Counted from the first letter of the stretch, positions 9,568 through 19,459 are shown. The stretch: DNA of 64,000 nt from Hemicordylus capensis (GCF_027244095.1 NC_069671.1:9367982-9431981), one strand, 5' to 3'. The notes: generated by a model from the sequence alone, not told the origin. Translations and numbers: made by a program.

Positions 9568-9708
9568 CAGCAACATAGGAAGCTACCTTCTATTGAGTCA
9601 GACCACCTGTCAGTATTGTCTACACTGACTGGCAGCAACTTCTCCAAGGGTTCAGGTAGGAGTTTCTCCCAGCCCTACCTGGAGATGCTGCCAGGGATTG
9701 AACCTGGG
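9568..9708 (-). mobile_element. tRNA-headed, CR1-tailed SINE, headless copy
   Basis: Minus-strand copy: tail ACATAGGAAGCTACCTTCTA, body CTCCCAGCCCTACCTGGAGA, ending within the B box region GGATTGAACCTGGG. It abuts a 5S-headed SINE that starts in the opposite orientation. Confidence 0.85.
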
Positions 9709-10248
9709 AAAAGAGGAGAGCTGGTCTTGTGGTAGCAAACATGACTTGTCTCATAAGCTAAGCAGTGTTCATCCTGGTTGCATTTTTGTTGTGAGCATTT
9801 TTGTTGTGAGCCCTCGGGGGATGGATCACTCCGGTCATCTGCTGCAGGGATAAGCTCATCATAATCTCGGAGAAACCGCCTCTCCTGAAGCACTGAGGTA
9901 AAGATCTGTAGAAACTGTTCAACACAGGGCTGGAGGTGATTGCAGCTGTCCCCCACAATGGGTTGAAGGCACAAATGGTTGAAGATGATATGGAAAAACT
10001 CCAGCGCCTTCTTCCTAGAATGAGAGCCTCCTCCACAAGTCCGACATTAAGCTGCTATCTTCGTGCTCCAGGTACTCACTGGGAAGAGCACAAGGTTCCA
10101 AGTTCCCTCCCTGGCAGCATCTCCAGGATAGGGCTGAGAGAGATTCCTACTTGCAACCTTGGAGAAGCCGCTGCCAGTATGGGTAGACAATACTGAGCGA
10201 GATGGACCAAGGGTCTGACTCAGTCTATGGCAGCTTCCTGTGTTCCTA
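9709..10248 (+). mobile_element. 5S-headed, CR1-tailed SINE split by an insert
   Basis: The head GAGGAGAGCTGGTCTTGTGG plus AAGCTAAGCAG resembles the internal promoter region of 5S rRNA. The body resumes after the insert with GGGAAGAGCACAAGGTTCCA and ends GGCAGCTTCCTGTGTTCCTA, the CR1-like tail. About 250 bp of foreign sequence lies at 9827-10077. Confidence 0.85.
9827..10077 (-). other. Unidentified coding-like insert in a SINE
   Basis: On the minus strand an open stretch of about 75 codons reads KKALEFFHIIFNHLC, then QPIVGDSCNHLQPCVEQFL and RRFLRDYDELIPAADDRS. The amino-acid make-up looks like a real helical protein, but I do not recognise the family. It interrupts a 5S-headed SINE, so it arrived later. 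It could be a piece of a retrocopied host gene or an unknown transposon; no second copy was noticed. Confidence 0.4.
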
Positions 10249-10764
10249 TGACATTCAGCAGCATGGGGCTATGGCCCCATCCTCATCCAAATCCCAAAAT
10301 TTTTTATTTAACATATTTGTGGTGTAGTGTCGTTCTGTGGGTGAATCTGTGGGTGAATCTGAGGGTGGCTACCTGTAGGCTGTTTCTCAAGCCCCCCCCC
10401 CCCAACCGAGTAGTTGCCAGAATCGATCTTCCATTTTCACTGCCTAAATATATGGTGGACAAAATGGGAGACGCATTTCAGAGATATGAGATTATAGATG
10501 GTGAAATTGACTATCTGGACGGCTACACTGACTAGCGGGAGGGTGAAATTGACTAATTTTGTTAGAACACCGGAAGGAAGAGGACAAGATGATTTTGTGT
10601 GCAAGCTGTCTCTTTATAAAGTGGTCTCTTTAAAAAGCGGCGGGGGGGGGGGGGGATTAAACCTTTATGCCAGAGTGTCATTATGTGCATCATGTAATTG
10701 TGTATTTGCTAAGCAGGTTATTTATGGGCGCATATTTTGTGACTTAATAAAATATAGGTATAAT
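10249..10764. other. Unique sequence with homopolymer runs
   Basis: About 515 bp with a C run near 10391-10403, a G run near 10643-10655 and a short direct repeat of GTGGGTGAATCT at about 10337-10362. Nothing coding recognised. Confidence 0.5.
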
Positions 10765-11278
10765 GAGGCTGTTCTCACAACCAGCCTAACCCAGCCTGAG
10801 GCAGCCCAGCCAAGGTTAGGCTGGTTGTGAGGAACAGCCGGATCCTCATAGATCCCTCCACTCCCCGCCTGTCTAACCCTCTTAAGAAACCTGGGTGTTA
10901 GCCGAGGCGAAGGGTGCACTTACACCCTCATCTACTGGGTATCGTGTGTTTCCTTGGACAGAGTTCAGCCTGAGGAGACACAGAGACGGACGCCTAGAGC
11001 GCCCGTCCGATGGGGGGATTCCCAATGCAACATTCATGTCACGCATTGCATTGTGGGATATCTGGAGGCTGGGACAACAGGTTCCGGCGCTGGATCCCTT
11101 TTGCTCAGCTCTGTGCCACACATTTCTGCATGGAGCAGGGCTGCCAATGTGGGCATGCAGGAGGTGTGCTGAAGATGGACAGTTTGAGTTTGGTTGTCTG
11201 GGGGGGAAATTAGGTTAAGAGAAGCCTCCCCCCCACCACGCCCTCCCAGCCCGCCCCGTCAGTCTTGAGAATTGCCTC
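10765..11278. mobile_element. GAGGC-ended MITE
   Basis: 514 bp with ends GAGGCTGTTCTCAC and CTTGAGAATTGCCTC. The left end folds on itself (CACAACCAGCCTAACC with GGTTAGGCTGGTTGTG). The core has GCATTGTGGGATATCTGGAG, shared with copies at 31.2, 53.8 and 63.1 kb. No transposase frame. Superfamily unclear; the GGCTGTTCTCAC end is reminiscent of PIF/Harbinger, but the flanks do not give a clean target duplication. Confidence 0.7.
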
Positions 11279-12114
11279 ATTGTTTTGTAATGGTAGGAAG
11301 TAGCTTTTTGTAGACTTTTAAAAATGGTAATTAAAATGAGAGGGGGGGAGGGAAGAGAGAGAAACAGATAGATAGATAGATGAGATGAACGTTTCAGGTC
11401 AGCACTGGCACAAGCCTATACCACCTGCTCAACCTTTTATAGAATGGCTTGTGCTGTCCCTGCTTTGATCTCCGTGAGAGCAGAGCTCTGAGATTACGTA
11501 GGTTGTAAATGTTAATGTAGCTGAGAAAATACAAACTGAACTTGTTCCAAAGAAAGCAGTTTTGACTGCCGCACCATTCACCTGGCTGGTGTGCTAATGA
11601 AGGAGGGACAGAACACCATGACGCCTGACGAGAGACCTTGGAAATGTCACTCAGCATTGCTTCCATCTTTGGAGAAAACACAGTAATAAAATGGGACATG
11701 CACTTGTTATGAGTCATTCAGAATATGTACAGGGGAGTCTGCAATTTACCACCCAGTGTTTCTGTCAATTCTGAGTATGATTCACACTAATAAGAATAGA
11801 ATTTCACTGCATATTTTTCCCATTGTAAATGTTTCCCCATGTCTGGAATCAAGGGGCCCAGGGGCAAAGCACTTGACTTTGTTGGCATGGAGATGTGTAG
11901 AAACCCCGGAGACATTTCACTTTCAACTTGTTTGGCTTTCCTTAAGTTCTCAGACATTTCTCTGAGAGAGGAATCAAGAAAATCACTTTGAATTTCACTC
12001 CCACGAAATGTAGGTACCAACCCTGTGCATGAAATTTCTGGCTTCATCGCCAGTTAAAAGCAACTCCAGATAATGGGAGTGGGAAATCCAGCTGATCAAG
12101 AGCAATTGATGGAC
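11279..12114. other. Unique sequence, nothing recognised
   Basis: About 835 bp. A short AGAT run lies at about 11367-11382. No gene or repeat family identified. Confidence 0.5.
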
Positions 12115-12252
12115 TGATTGATTGATTGATTGATTGATTAAGTGTTGTCAAGTCAATGTCGACTCTTAGCAACCACATAGATAGAGATTCTCTCCAGGAT
12201 GATCTGTCTTCAACTTGGCCTTTCAGGTGTCTCAGTGGTGCATTCATTCCTG

Positions 12253-12612
12253 TCATAAAATCGAGTCCATCCACCTTGCTGCTGGCCGTCCTCTTCTTCT
12301 CTTTCCTTCCACTTTTCCCATCATTATGGACTTCTCAAGGGAGCTGGGTCTTTGCATAATGTTTCTGAGGTATGATAGTTTGATCCTGGTCATTTGTGAC
12401 TTGAGTGAAAATTCTGGATTAGTTTGTTCTATGAAACATTTGTTTGTTTTCCTGGCTGTCCATGGTCTCCTCAAAATTCTTCTCCAACACCAAAGTTCAA
12501 AAGCGTCAATACTTTTTCTATCTTGCTTCTTCAAAGTCCAGCTTTCACATCCATAGAGTGTCATGGGAAAAACCATTGTCCGAATGATTCTAATCTTTGT
12601 AGGTGTAGACAC
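12253..12612 (-). pseudogene. RTE LINE C-terminal fragment
   Basis: Reads MVFPMTLYGCESWTLKKQ, then IDAFELWCWRRILRRPWTAR, then GKVEGKRRRGRPAARWMDSI: the well-known C-terminal block of RTE and BovB-like LINEs. It ends close to the 3' tail. Confidence 0.9.
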
Positions 12613-12670
12613 ATCACTACAACTAAATATCCTTTCAAGGCTTTCATTGCAACTCTACCGAGTGCTAGTC

Positions 12671-12859
12671 ACCTCCAGCCTCGGGGGCGGGGTGCCTCTG
12701 AGTACCAGTTGCAGGGAAGTAACAGCAGGAGAGGGGGCATGCCCTCAACTCCTGTCTGAGGCTTCCAGCGGCATCTGGTGGGCCACTGTGCGAAACAGGA
12801 TGCTGGACTAGATGGGCCTTCTTGGGCCTGATCCAGCAGGGCTGTTCTTATGTTATGTT
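12671..12859 (+). mobile_element. CR1 LINE 3' end nested in the RTE LINE
   Basis: Plus-strand CR1 tail with ACAGGATGCTGGACTAGATG and GATCCAGCAGGGCTGTTCTT ending TATGTTATGTT. CTAGTC lies on both sides (12665-12670 and 12860-12865), a likely 6-bp target duplication. It is younger than the RTE copy it splits. Confidence 0.85.
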
Positions 12860-13106
12860 CTAGTCTGAGGCGTATTTCTTGACTGCTGGATCCTTTACTG
12901 TTGATTGGCGATCCTAAAAGGCAGACACTATCCACCACTTCATGACAAATTCTGAGGCTGGTTGCTGTACCCACTGTCATTAGTTTAATCTTCTTTACAT
13001 TTAGTCGTAGTCCCATCTTTTCACTGTGCTCCTTGACTTTCATTACTAGAGCTTGAAGGTCATCCGCATTCTCAGCTATCGGAGTGGTGTCATCTGCGTA
13101 GTGCAA
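12860..13106 (-). pseudogene. RTE LINE reverse transcriptase fragment, motif C
   Basis: Reads MHYADDTTPIAENADDLQAL, the YADD catalytic motif of RTE elements, followed by KMGLRLNVKKIKLMTVGTA. It is in a different frame from the motif A and B segment. The CR1 insertion lies just downstream. Confidence 0.9.
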
Positions 13107-13143
13107 GTTATTGATATTTTTTCCTCCAACTTTAAAACCACCC

Positions 13144-13491
13144 TCAACTTCTTCCAGTCCAGCTTCTCAGTATATGTTCAGCATATAGATTGAACAAAGA
13201 AGGAGAAAGTAGACAGCCTTGTCTTACTCCTTTGCCCATCTGGAACCAGCCTGTTTCACCATGTTCCATCTGGAGTGTGGCTTCCTGTCCTGTGCATAGG
13301 TATCTCATGAGAACAATGAGATGGTCTGGAACACCCTTTTCCCTAAGGATATTCCACAACTTGACATGGCCGACGCAATCAAAGGCGTTTCTGTAGTCAA
13401 TAAAGCACATATTGACTTCTTTTCGGTATTCTTTGACTTCCTCAATTATCCAGCATGCATCAGGATAATTATTGCTGGTTGGAAAGGGCAA
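13144..13491 (-). pseudogene. RTE LINE reverse transcriptase fragment, motifs A and B
   Basis: Reads CFIDYRNAFDCVGHVKLW (motif A, catalytic Asp) and GVRQGCLLSPSLFNLYAE (motif B), both diagnostic of RTE-clade reverse transcriptase. The upstream endonuclease is missing. The frame shifts before the next segment, so no functional protein is made. Confidence 0.9.
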
Positions 13492-13524
13492 TGCTGATCT
13501 AGATGGATGTTCTGCTGAGTGTTG

Positions 13525-13625
13525 CCTATAACAGGGATTCCCAGATGTTGACTACAACTCTCAGCATCCTCAACTGCAGTGGCCTTTGGCTGGGGATTAT
13601 GGGTTGCAGTCAAAAATATCTTGGA
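13525..13625. mobile_element. hAT-like palindromic MITE remnant
   Basis: CAGGGATTCCCAGATGTTGA, CTACAACTCTCAGCATCCTC and the reverse half GGGGATTATGGGTTGCAG form an imperfect palindrome like the 136-bp copies at 45.8 and 46.6 kb. Confidence 0.6.
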
Positions 13626-13681
13626 GTCCCTCCTATGGGGGATACTAGTTCTGACTGATTGTAAGGCAACTTCATATGTTC

Positions 13682-13683
<2 letters not shown>

Positions 13684-13730
<47 letters not shown>
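13684..13730. repeat. AC microsatellite
   Basis: About 47 bp of uninterrupted AC dinucleotides. Long and pure, so likely polymorphic. Confidence 0.95.
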
Positions 13731-13732
<2 letters not shown>

Positions 13733-14094
13733 AGATAATTGCCATATTATTCTTTCCTACATTCCTAAGGGTTGTTGCATATTGTCAAAGTTCTCTTAGA
13801 TACTCAGATCTATAGTCCTTTAAAGATACCTTACAGGAGATCTTTAATAGGGCTGTGCAGTCCGGCTATTATGCATTCTGTCAGGCATTACTGAAATTAG
13901 TTCAGACACAACAGCATGGAACCCTGACAGTTAAAACATCTCACCAGCATCCCCTGTCCTGTCTGAGCTCCAACAGGAATCTCAAGAAATTTCCTATCCG
14001 ATACGATTTCAAGAGATTTCCTATCCAGCCACTTCAGCCATGTTGGCCCTCCTGACAATGTATCTATCACGTCCGATCCAACATTTTAAAGCCT

Positions 14095-14360
14095 GCATGG
14101 GGATTTTTTTAAGGCTTTGGAATGCTCTCGCTGTTGATTGATCCAGTTTCCTCCCCATCTCTGACAACTTTTTAAAAGACAGTGAAGACACATTGGTTCA
14201 CCCAGGCTTTTAATGAGATTTACAATTTTTAAATCGTTTTGAACAGTTTTAACATGGGGTCCAGTTATAAATTGTCAAAATGGTTTAATTTGTACTGTTT
14301 TGATTGGAGAAATTAGTTCTAGGCGGTAAACAAATATGTTAAATAAATAAATAATAAAAT
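14095..14360 (+). mobile_element. L2 LINE 3' end
   Basis: Diverged L2 C-terminus (GGCTTTGGAATGCTCTCGCT, ACCCAGGCTTTTAATGAGAT) followed by the 3' UTR, a GGCGGTAAACAAATATGTTA end and AAAT repeats. The 13731-14094 stretch before it has no clear assignment. Confidence 0.75.
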
Positions 14361-14499
14361 CAAAGGGCCTAATGAGAACTCAAATCTGGCATGATCATAT
14401 TTAAAACAATCCAATTAAATCGACTACTTGTACTTGGTACAGATGTATGGCCATTTGAAGAACACTTTTGATAGTATGGGGGCGGGGGGGGGGGCGGGG

Positions 14500-14802
14500 A
14501 AGAGAACTGGTCTTGTGGTAGCAAGCATGACTTGTCCCCTTAAGCTAAGCAGGATCGGCCCTGGTTGCGTATGAAAGGGAGACTAGAAGTGTGAGCTCTG
14601 TAAGATATTCCCTTTAGAGGATGGAGCCGCTCTGGGAAGAGCATCTAGGCTCCAAGTTCCTTCCCTGCTAGCATCTCCAAGATAGGGCTGAGAGAGATTC
14701 CTGCCTGCAGCCTTGGAGAAGCCGCTGCCAGTCTGTGTAGACAATACTGAGCGAGATGGACCAAGGGTCTGACTCAGTATATGGCAGCATCCTATGTTCC
14801 TA
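14500..14802 (+). mobile_element. 5S-headed, CR1-tailed SINE
   Basis: Full-length copy: GAGAACTGGTCTTGTGGTAG, 5S-like AAGCTAAGCAGGATCGGCCC, the tRNA-body remnant, CCTTGGAGAAGCCGCTGCCA and end GCATCCTATGTTCCTATG. About 300 bp, the usual length in this window. Confidence 0.9.
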
Positions 14803-14952
14803 TGTGTGTCTTGCTTTTAACATTATATTAAGAATGGGATTTTAGTAAAAACATCAAAATTACTTTTATGCTGCCCATGGGACACTTAGAGGAAACCAAA
14901 GATAGGGGTTCCTAGGAAATGGAAGAGAAGTTAATTGTGTGTGGTTTTCAAA

Positions 14953-15133
14953 ATAAGAACATAAAAGCATTGGATCAAACCAAATGTATCGTCATCCAAT
15001 ATCCTGTGACCGGTAGTTGCTCCTGGGAAGCCCATAAGCAGGATATGAAGGCACCAACTTCTTCCATTGTGTGTGCTTAGACTCTGATATGCAGGGGTAT
15101 ACTGTCTCTGCACATGGAGGTTCTGCAATGGCT
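14953..15133 (-). mobile_element. CR1 LINE 3' end, second subfamily
   Basis: AAGAACATAAAAGCATTGGA, CCAATATCCTGTGACCGG, CTGGGAAGCCCATAAGCAGG and TGATATGCAGGGGTATACTG follow the CR1 3' order but differ from the 7.5 and 20.9 kb copies in detail. Confidence 0.65.
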
Positions 15134-15136
15134 AAT

Positions 15137-15169
15137 GTAAACCGCTCTGAGCCATTTTTGAAGGGTAGT

Positions 15170-15201
<32 letters not shown>

Positions 15202-15350
15202 ATAATTAATAAATAAATAATAAATAATAAATAATAAATAATAATAATGTAATAATAAATAAATAAATAATTTAATAATAAATAATAATTTAATAATAAT
15301 AATAAATAATTTAATAATAATAAATAATAATTAATAATAGTATTTAGTAT
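15137..15350. repeat. L2 tail passing into AT-rich microsatellite
   Basis: AAACCGCTCTGAGCCATTTT and GGGTAGTATAAATAAATAAA are the L2 terminal stem and tail. About 180 bp of AAAT/AAT/TAATAA low-complexity DNA follows, apparently grown from that tail. Confidence 0.8.
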
Positions 15351-15833
15351 TCTTATTTTACTAATACAGCTATGCTGATGATGTCCTTCCTTACAGCAGC
15401 TTAAAAAGGCAACCAGTCTAAGAGGCAGCGGACACTTCACACACGGCAATTCTGGGGCCTGAACGGAAGCTTATTTACAGTAATGGTTAATAAAGCCTCG
15501 CCACTAACCTCTGTTTATCTACAAAAGGAAAGTGCCACACTTCTCCGCTGCCCTACCTTTCCATCTGTTACATTCAACCTTTCGAGAAAAACAGGCATTA
15601 ATCATGATTATTATCCAAACAGCACTTTAAATGCCGCGCATGCATTAGTGCAAAGAGCACATTATGATGCCTTGCCCTGCCAAATGAAAACAAATGGACT
15701 TCAGGCGTCAGAGAGCTTCATAGCACTCACGCACACACCCCTGCCTTCTTGCAGCCAATCCCAAAATTTCATATCAATGACGGGCTTAGATATTCTGCAT
15801 CTCCAGGGCTTAGATATTCTCCTGCTTCAGAGT
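15351..15833. other. Unique sequence, candidate conserved non-coding DNA
   Basis: No repeat is seen. The 15590-15740 part is balanced in composition with homeodomain-like words (ATTAATCATGATTA, TTAAATGCCGCGCATGCATT), which is suggestive of a regulatory element only. Confidence 0.3.
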
Positions 15834-16132
15834 TGAGGAGAGCTGGTCTTGTGGTAGCAAGCGTGACTTGTCCACTTAGCTAAGCAGGGTCTGCCCTGGT
15901 TGCATATGAAAGGGAGACTTGATGTGTGAGCACTGTCAGATATTCCCCTCAGGGGATGGAACCGCTCTGGGAAGAGCAGAAGGTTCCAAGTTCCCTCCCT
16001 GGCTTCTCCAAGATAGGACTGAGAGAGACTCCTGCCTGCAACCTTGGAGAAGCCGCTGCCAGTCTGTGAAGACAGTACTGAGCTAGATAGACCAATGGTC
16101 TGACTCAGTATATGGCAGCTTCCTATATTCCT
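15834..16132 (+). mobile_element. 5S-headed, CR1-tailed SINE
   Basis: GAGGAGAGCTGGTCTTGTGG, TTAGCTAAGCAGGGTCTGCC, the TCCCCTCAGGGGATGGAACC link, and tail GGCAGCTTCCTATATTCCTC. Slightly shortened in the B-box region. Confidence 0.9.
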
Positions 16133-16480
16133 CCAGCAGCATACCACACCCAGCTGGAGGTTCAGCACAGAAGGGCATCCGCTTTGGCTCGCTGTCATGG
16201 CCTCCCTTCAGCAGTGCTAGAAGGCCGTTATAGAAGGACCCCATCTGCAGAGCGACTATGCCCCTGTGGCCTTGGGCAGATCGAAACTACTGAGCATGTT
16301 CTCCTCTACTGCTCGTTCTATAGAGACATTCACGCCTCCCTCATCCTTCCATTGCTAAGCAAATATCTGGGTCGTCTAAGCCAGTTCTATAGCTTCCTGC
16401 TACTCTCTGACTCTAAGACTGCCATCACATATAGCGTCGCCAGGTACTGTGTGGCTGTGGTCAGTATCTGACCACAGATA
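16133..16480 (+). pseudogene. LINE-like C-terminal zinc-knuckle fragment
   Basis: An open stretch reads LARCHGLPSAVLEGRYRRTP, then RLCPCGLGQIETTEHVLLYC, then LLPLLSKYLGRLSQF-like hydrophobic text. The C-x-C...H-x4-C pattern resembles the C-terminal zinc knuckle of some non-LTR reverse transcriptases. No polymerase motif lies nearby and the clade is not clear to me. The frame continues from the preceding SINE, so the apparent start codon is not its own. Confidence 0.55.
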
Positions 16481-16576
16481 TTTTAAACCTACACAGTTTA
16501 AAATTAATTTAAGTTACAAGCCTAGGAAAACAGGTGTGGCTTGAGGATCTTCCTGAAAGCAATCAGAGATAGAGGT

Positions 16577-16770
16577 CAGTGTTCTCTCTAATTGTTTTCA
16601 TCTTTGTGTGTGGAATGAGTTCTGCGTGGCAATATCAAGACAGTGAGTGTGTACATATATCCAGAGTGGGACCTTCCTGATTCAATCTGAGCGGGATCTA
16701 AAAATATCTGAGCAGACATTAAAAACACATCTGTGTGCGCACACTTGTGCATGCCTTAGAGGGAACACTG
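16577..16770. mobile_element. hAT-like MITE, 194 bp
   Basis: Inverted ends CAGTGTTCTCTCTAA and TTAGAGGGAACACTG, flanked by ATAGAGGT and ATGCAGGT (6 of 8 match), fitting a hAT 8-bp target duplication. The interior includes GTGTGCGCACACTTGTGCAT. Non-coding. Confidence 0.75.
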
Positions 16771-17850
16771 ATGCAGGTCCGTAACCGGACCTCTTCAGAT
16801 AAACCTAGGCAACAGGGTTCGTGACAAAGAAAGCACTCATGATAGTGAAAAGTCTATACCAAGGCTGAGCAGTTGTGTCGGTCCAACACACGTCAGACCT
16901 GATACACCCTGTATCGGACATGACCGGAATGAGTTCAGACACTACAACAGGAAGCACCAAGATCTGCAGCCTCCATATGAGCTCCACCTGACAAAAATGT
17001 AGGGAAATGTTGTATTTCTGATCTGCCACAACTTGACAATTTGGGAAGAAGCGCCATGTTGGTCAGCCCGATCTTTTCTCTGTTGGGTTGCATCAGATCT
17101 GTGTGATTTCGGTGGCACAGGCCCAATATATACAGCACCACAGAGCTGCAACAGCAGAAAAGAGTTTCTCCTATATAGTTAGAAAGCAGGGATGTACAGA
17201 GCACTTCGAGGCTCTTTTCTTCAGCCAGTTCTGACACATTTGGCACATTTGCAAAGGTTGGTGTGTCTCTTCTCTTCTCCTCTGTTTGGCAGTTCCACTC
17301 ACCCTGAACTAAGGAAAGTTATGCTCAGTTTTCTTAATTACTCTGCTAAGTTTTACCTTTTATAATACAACCCCCTGTGGATTAGAATTGTTCTCCAATC
17401 TCCACTGAGTGCATCGCCACATTTCAGAGGTGTGAGGTCATTTTTTTTTAGAAGCCAGCTCTCTGGAACAGCCTGCATAATTACCACTAGGGCTGCCTTA
17501 ATCCCTTAATGCAATAGTTTTGCCTTTTGTCCTAAGTGTCTAAATAGTTCAAAATAGATCTTGATTCCCCCCAGTTTACTCATGAAGTGTGTGAGTGTGT
17601 GTGTGGGGGGCAGGCAGAATCAGCATAGTGTGAAACCTTTCTCTTGCAAATTCAGCTTTTTAGTCTATAAATAGTGTTGGAATCTGAAAGTTGAAAATAC
17701 ATGTTCAGCAGCTTGTGCAGTATGGTTTAACAAAGGGTTCTGCAAAAAAAAAAACACACACACACACACAAAAACACCCTCCTATTTTCCGAAAACATTC
17801 AAGGGACTGAACTGCCTCCCACATGCAATTTATGAAAAACAGAACAGCCC
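16771..17850. other. Unique sequence with short simple repeats
   Basis: About 1,080 bp with no gene or clear repeat, apart from a GT-rich run near 17590 and an A-run then CA-run at 17744-17770. Confidence 0.5.
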
Positions 17851-17930
17851 ATCATGGTTGGGCAAGGTGGTTGAGCGGGTGGTGGCCTCTCAGCTCCAGG
17901 CAGTTTTGGATGATGCAGATTATCCAGACC

Positions 17931-18069
17931 AGACCTGCTCAATTTAGACCCCGCCCCAGCTGTTATTGGACTACAACCCTCATAATACTGAGTCACAGTG
18001 GCCAATAGCCAGGGATTATGGGGGTTGTAGGCCAACATCTGTAGGAGGGCCAAAGTTGAGCAGGCCTGA
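17931..18069. mobile_element. hAT-like palindromic MITE nested in L2
   Basis: A 139-bp near-palindrome: AGACCTGCTCAA at the left, TTGAGCAGGCCT at the right, with ACTACAACCCTCATAATACT against GGGATTATGGGGGTTGTAGG inside. TCCAGACC and TCTAGACC (7 of 8) flank it. Confidence 0.8.
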
Positions 18070-18173
18070 TCTAGACCCATTTCAAACTGGTGTGGGCTAT
18101 GGGCTGGGGACTGCCTTGGTCAGCCTGATGGATGATCTCCAATTGGTTATCATCAGAGGGAGTTTGACAGTGC

Positions 18174-18379
18174 CAGAGGTGCTCTTACCCCTGAACTTCG
18201 GGGCCAAAGTCCAGGGCCTCCACACTCCCTGAAGCCCCACAAATCCTCTTTAGTCTGTCCTGGGTGGTACGGTTTGTGCCCTCAAGAGCCTATCTGTTAA
18301 AAATGATACTTAACTTGTAGCAGGAGGCCTCCAAAGGCCTTTAGGTCCAGGCTCCAAAATTACCTAGGTGCACCTCTGA
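18174..18379. mobile_element. hAT-like MITE nested in L2
   Basis: Ends CAGAGGTGCTCTTACC and CTAGGTGCACCTCTG are inverted. GACAGTGC precedes it; GACACTGC follows after a short run of ATTACCTA repeats. Non-coding. Confidence 0.6.
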
Positions 18380-18422
18380 TTACCTAGGATTACCTAAATT
18401 ACCGAGGACACTGCTGATCCTT

Positions 18423-18641
18423 TTGGATCTCTCTGCAGCTTTCAATACCATTGGCCATGGTATCCTTCTTGATTGCGTGAGGGAGGTGGGATTGTGTGGC
18501 ACTGGTTTAAACTGGTTCCGTTCCTACCTCTCTGGTAGATTCCAGATGGTGTCACTTGGAGACTTGTTCTGCAAAGCGAAAACTGGAGTGTGGAGTTCCA
18601 CAATGCTCCATACTGTCTCCAACGCTCTTTCATCTACATGA
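18423..18641 (+). pseudogene. L2 ORF2 fragment, reverse transcriptase core
   Basis: Reads MDLSAAFNTIGHGILLD, then GLNWFRSYLSGRFQMVSLG: RT motif A with the second Asp of AAFD replaced by Asn. The GVPQGS motif is broken up by a frame change shortly afterwards. Part of the mosaic L2. Confidence 0.85.
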
Positions 18642-18726
18642 AACCACTGGGAGAAATCATCAGGAGGTTTGGTGCTGGGTGTTATCATTATGCTGATGAC
18701 ATCCAGATCTACTTCTCCATGTCGAC

Positions 18727-18868
18727 ATATAGGAAGGTACTGAAAAGCATCATCTCATACTACGCGGGAGGAGGCAATGGTAAACCCCTCCTGTATCATA
18801 TCAAAGAAAACCACAGGGCTCTGTGGTCGCCAGGAGTCGACACCGATTCGAGGGCACAACTTTACCAA
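18727..18868 (+). mobile_element. RTE-tailed SINE, 5' truncated, nested in L2
   Basis: ATATAGGAAGGTACTGAAAA, GGCAATGGTAAACCCCTCCT and AGGAGTCGACACCGATTCGA mark the 3' half of the family. It joins the YADD region of L2 to its C-terminal coding part. Confidence 0.9.
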
Positions 18869-18870
18869 CT

Positions 18871-19139
18871 CTATTACCTATAAAGTCCTTAATGGCTTGG
18901 GCCTTGGGTATTTAAGAGAGCGCCTTCTTTGTCATGAACCCTATCACCTGTTACAATCTTCTGGAGAGGTCCAGTTACAGATGCCACCGGCTTGTCTGGT
19001 GGTGACTCAGGACCGGGCTTTCTCTGTGGCTGCCCCGGGGCTTTGGGATATGCTCCCTGCTGAAATAAGAGCATCTCCTTCTCTGTTTGTTTTCAGGAAG
19101 ACCCTCAGGACTCACCTGTTCTTGCAGGCTTTTAATTAG
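18871..19139 (+). pseudogene. L2 ORF2 fragment, C-terminus
   Basis: Reads KVLNGLGLGYLRERLLC, then AFSVAAPGLWDMLPAEIR, ending HLFLQAFN at a stop, which is the normal L2 ORF2 end. The reading frame continues in from the inserted SINE. Confidence 0.85.
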
Positions 19140-19459
19140 AATTAATTTTAATAATTTGTTTTAAGAACTGTTTTATGCTATTGTTTTTATTGTGTTTTGT
19201 GGATTTTAATCTGTGACTTTTAATATTTTTTTAATGTTGTACACTGCCTAGAGATGTGCCTATCAGGTGGTATTAAAATATAATAGATAGATAGATAAGA
19301 GGGGATAGGGACATAAATGCTTAAGTCCTGTATTGTGCACTGGGAGGGGCAAGTCAGACTTTCATCCCAACTGGCCCAAAGAAATAGAGTGAGGCAGGAA
19401 GGAAATAGGGCACCATTTGGTGCTTTGCTTTAGCAGCCAAGTGGCTTGGGTCAATACTA

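Larger units (their letters stand above)
12115..13485 (-). mobile_element. RTE-type LINE fragment, split by CR1
   Basis: Minus-strand non-LTR element with RTE-type reverse transcriptase and a (GATT)n end at 12115-12140, which is its 3' tail. The terminal sequence before the tail (GAGTCGACATTGACTTGACA on the minus strand) is not the BovB tail carried by the Sauria SINE at 59.7 kb, so this is a different RTE lineage. A CR1 tail is inserted at 12671-12859. 5' truncated. Confidence 0.9.
17851..19275 (+). mobile_element. L2 LINE, old mosaic copy
   Basis: Pieces of L2 ORF2 in order: GGTGGTTGAGCGGGTGGTGG (before the RT core), CTGCAGCTTTCAATACCATT (motif A region), ATTATGCTGATGACATCCAG (YADD region), then the C-terminus (KVLNGLGLGYLRERLL) and 3' tail. 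It is split by two hAT elements (17931-18069, 18174-18379) and a truncated SINE (18727-18868), and lacks sequence between the YADD region and the C-terminus. Confidence 0.85.

Noticed and set aside
12115-13485. Calling this LINE BovB
   Set aside because: The protein is RTE-clade and close to BovB, but the 3' end and GATT tail differ from the BovB-like tail on the Sauria SINE, so I keep the broader RTE name.
14500-14802. Possible 5S rRNA gene
   Set aside because: Only the internal promoter region resembles 5S rRNA; the rest is SINE body and CR1-like tail, and the same unit recurs over a dozen times.
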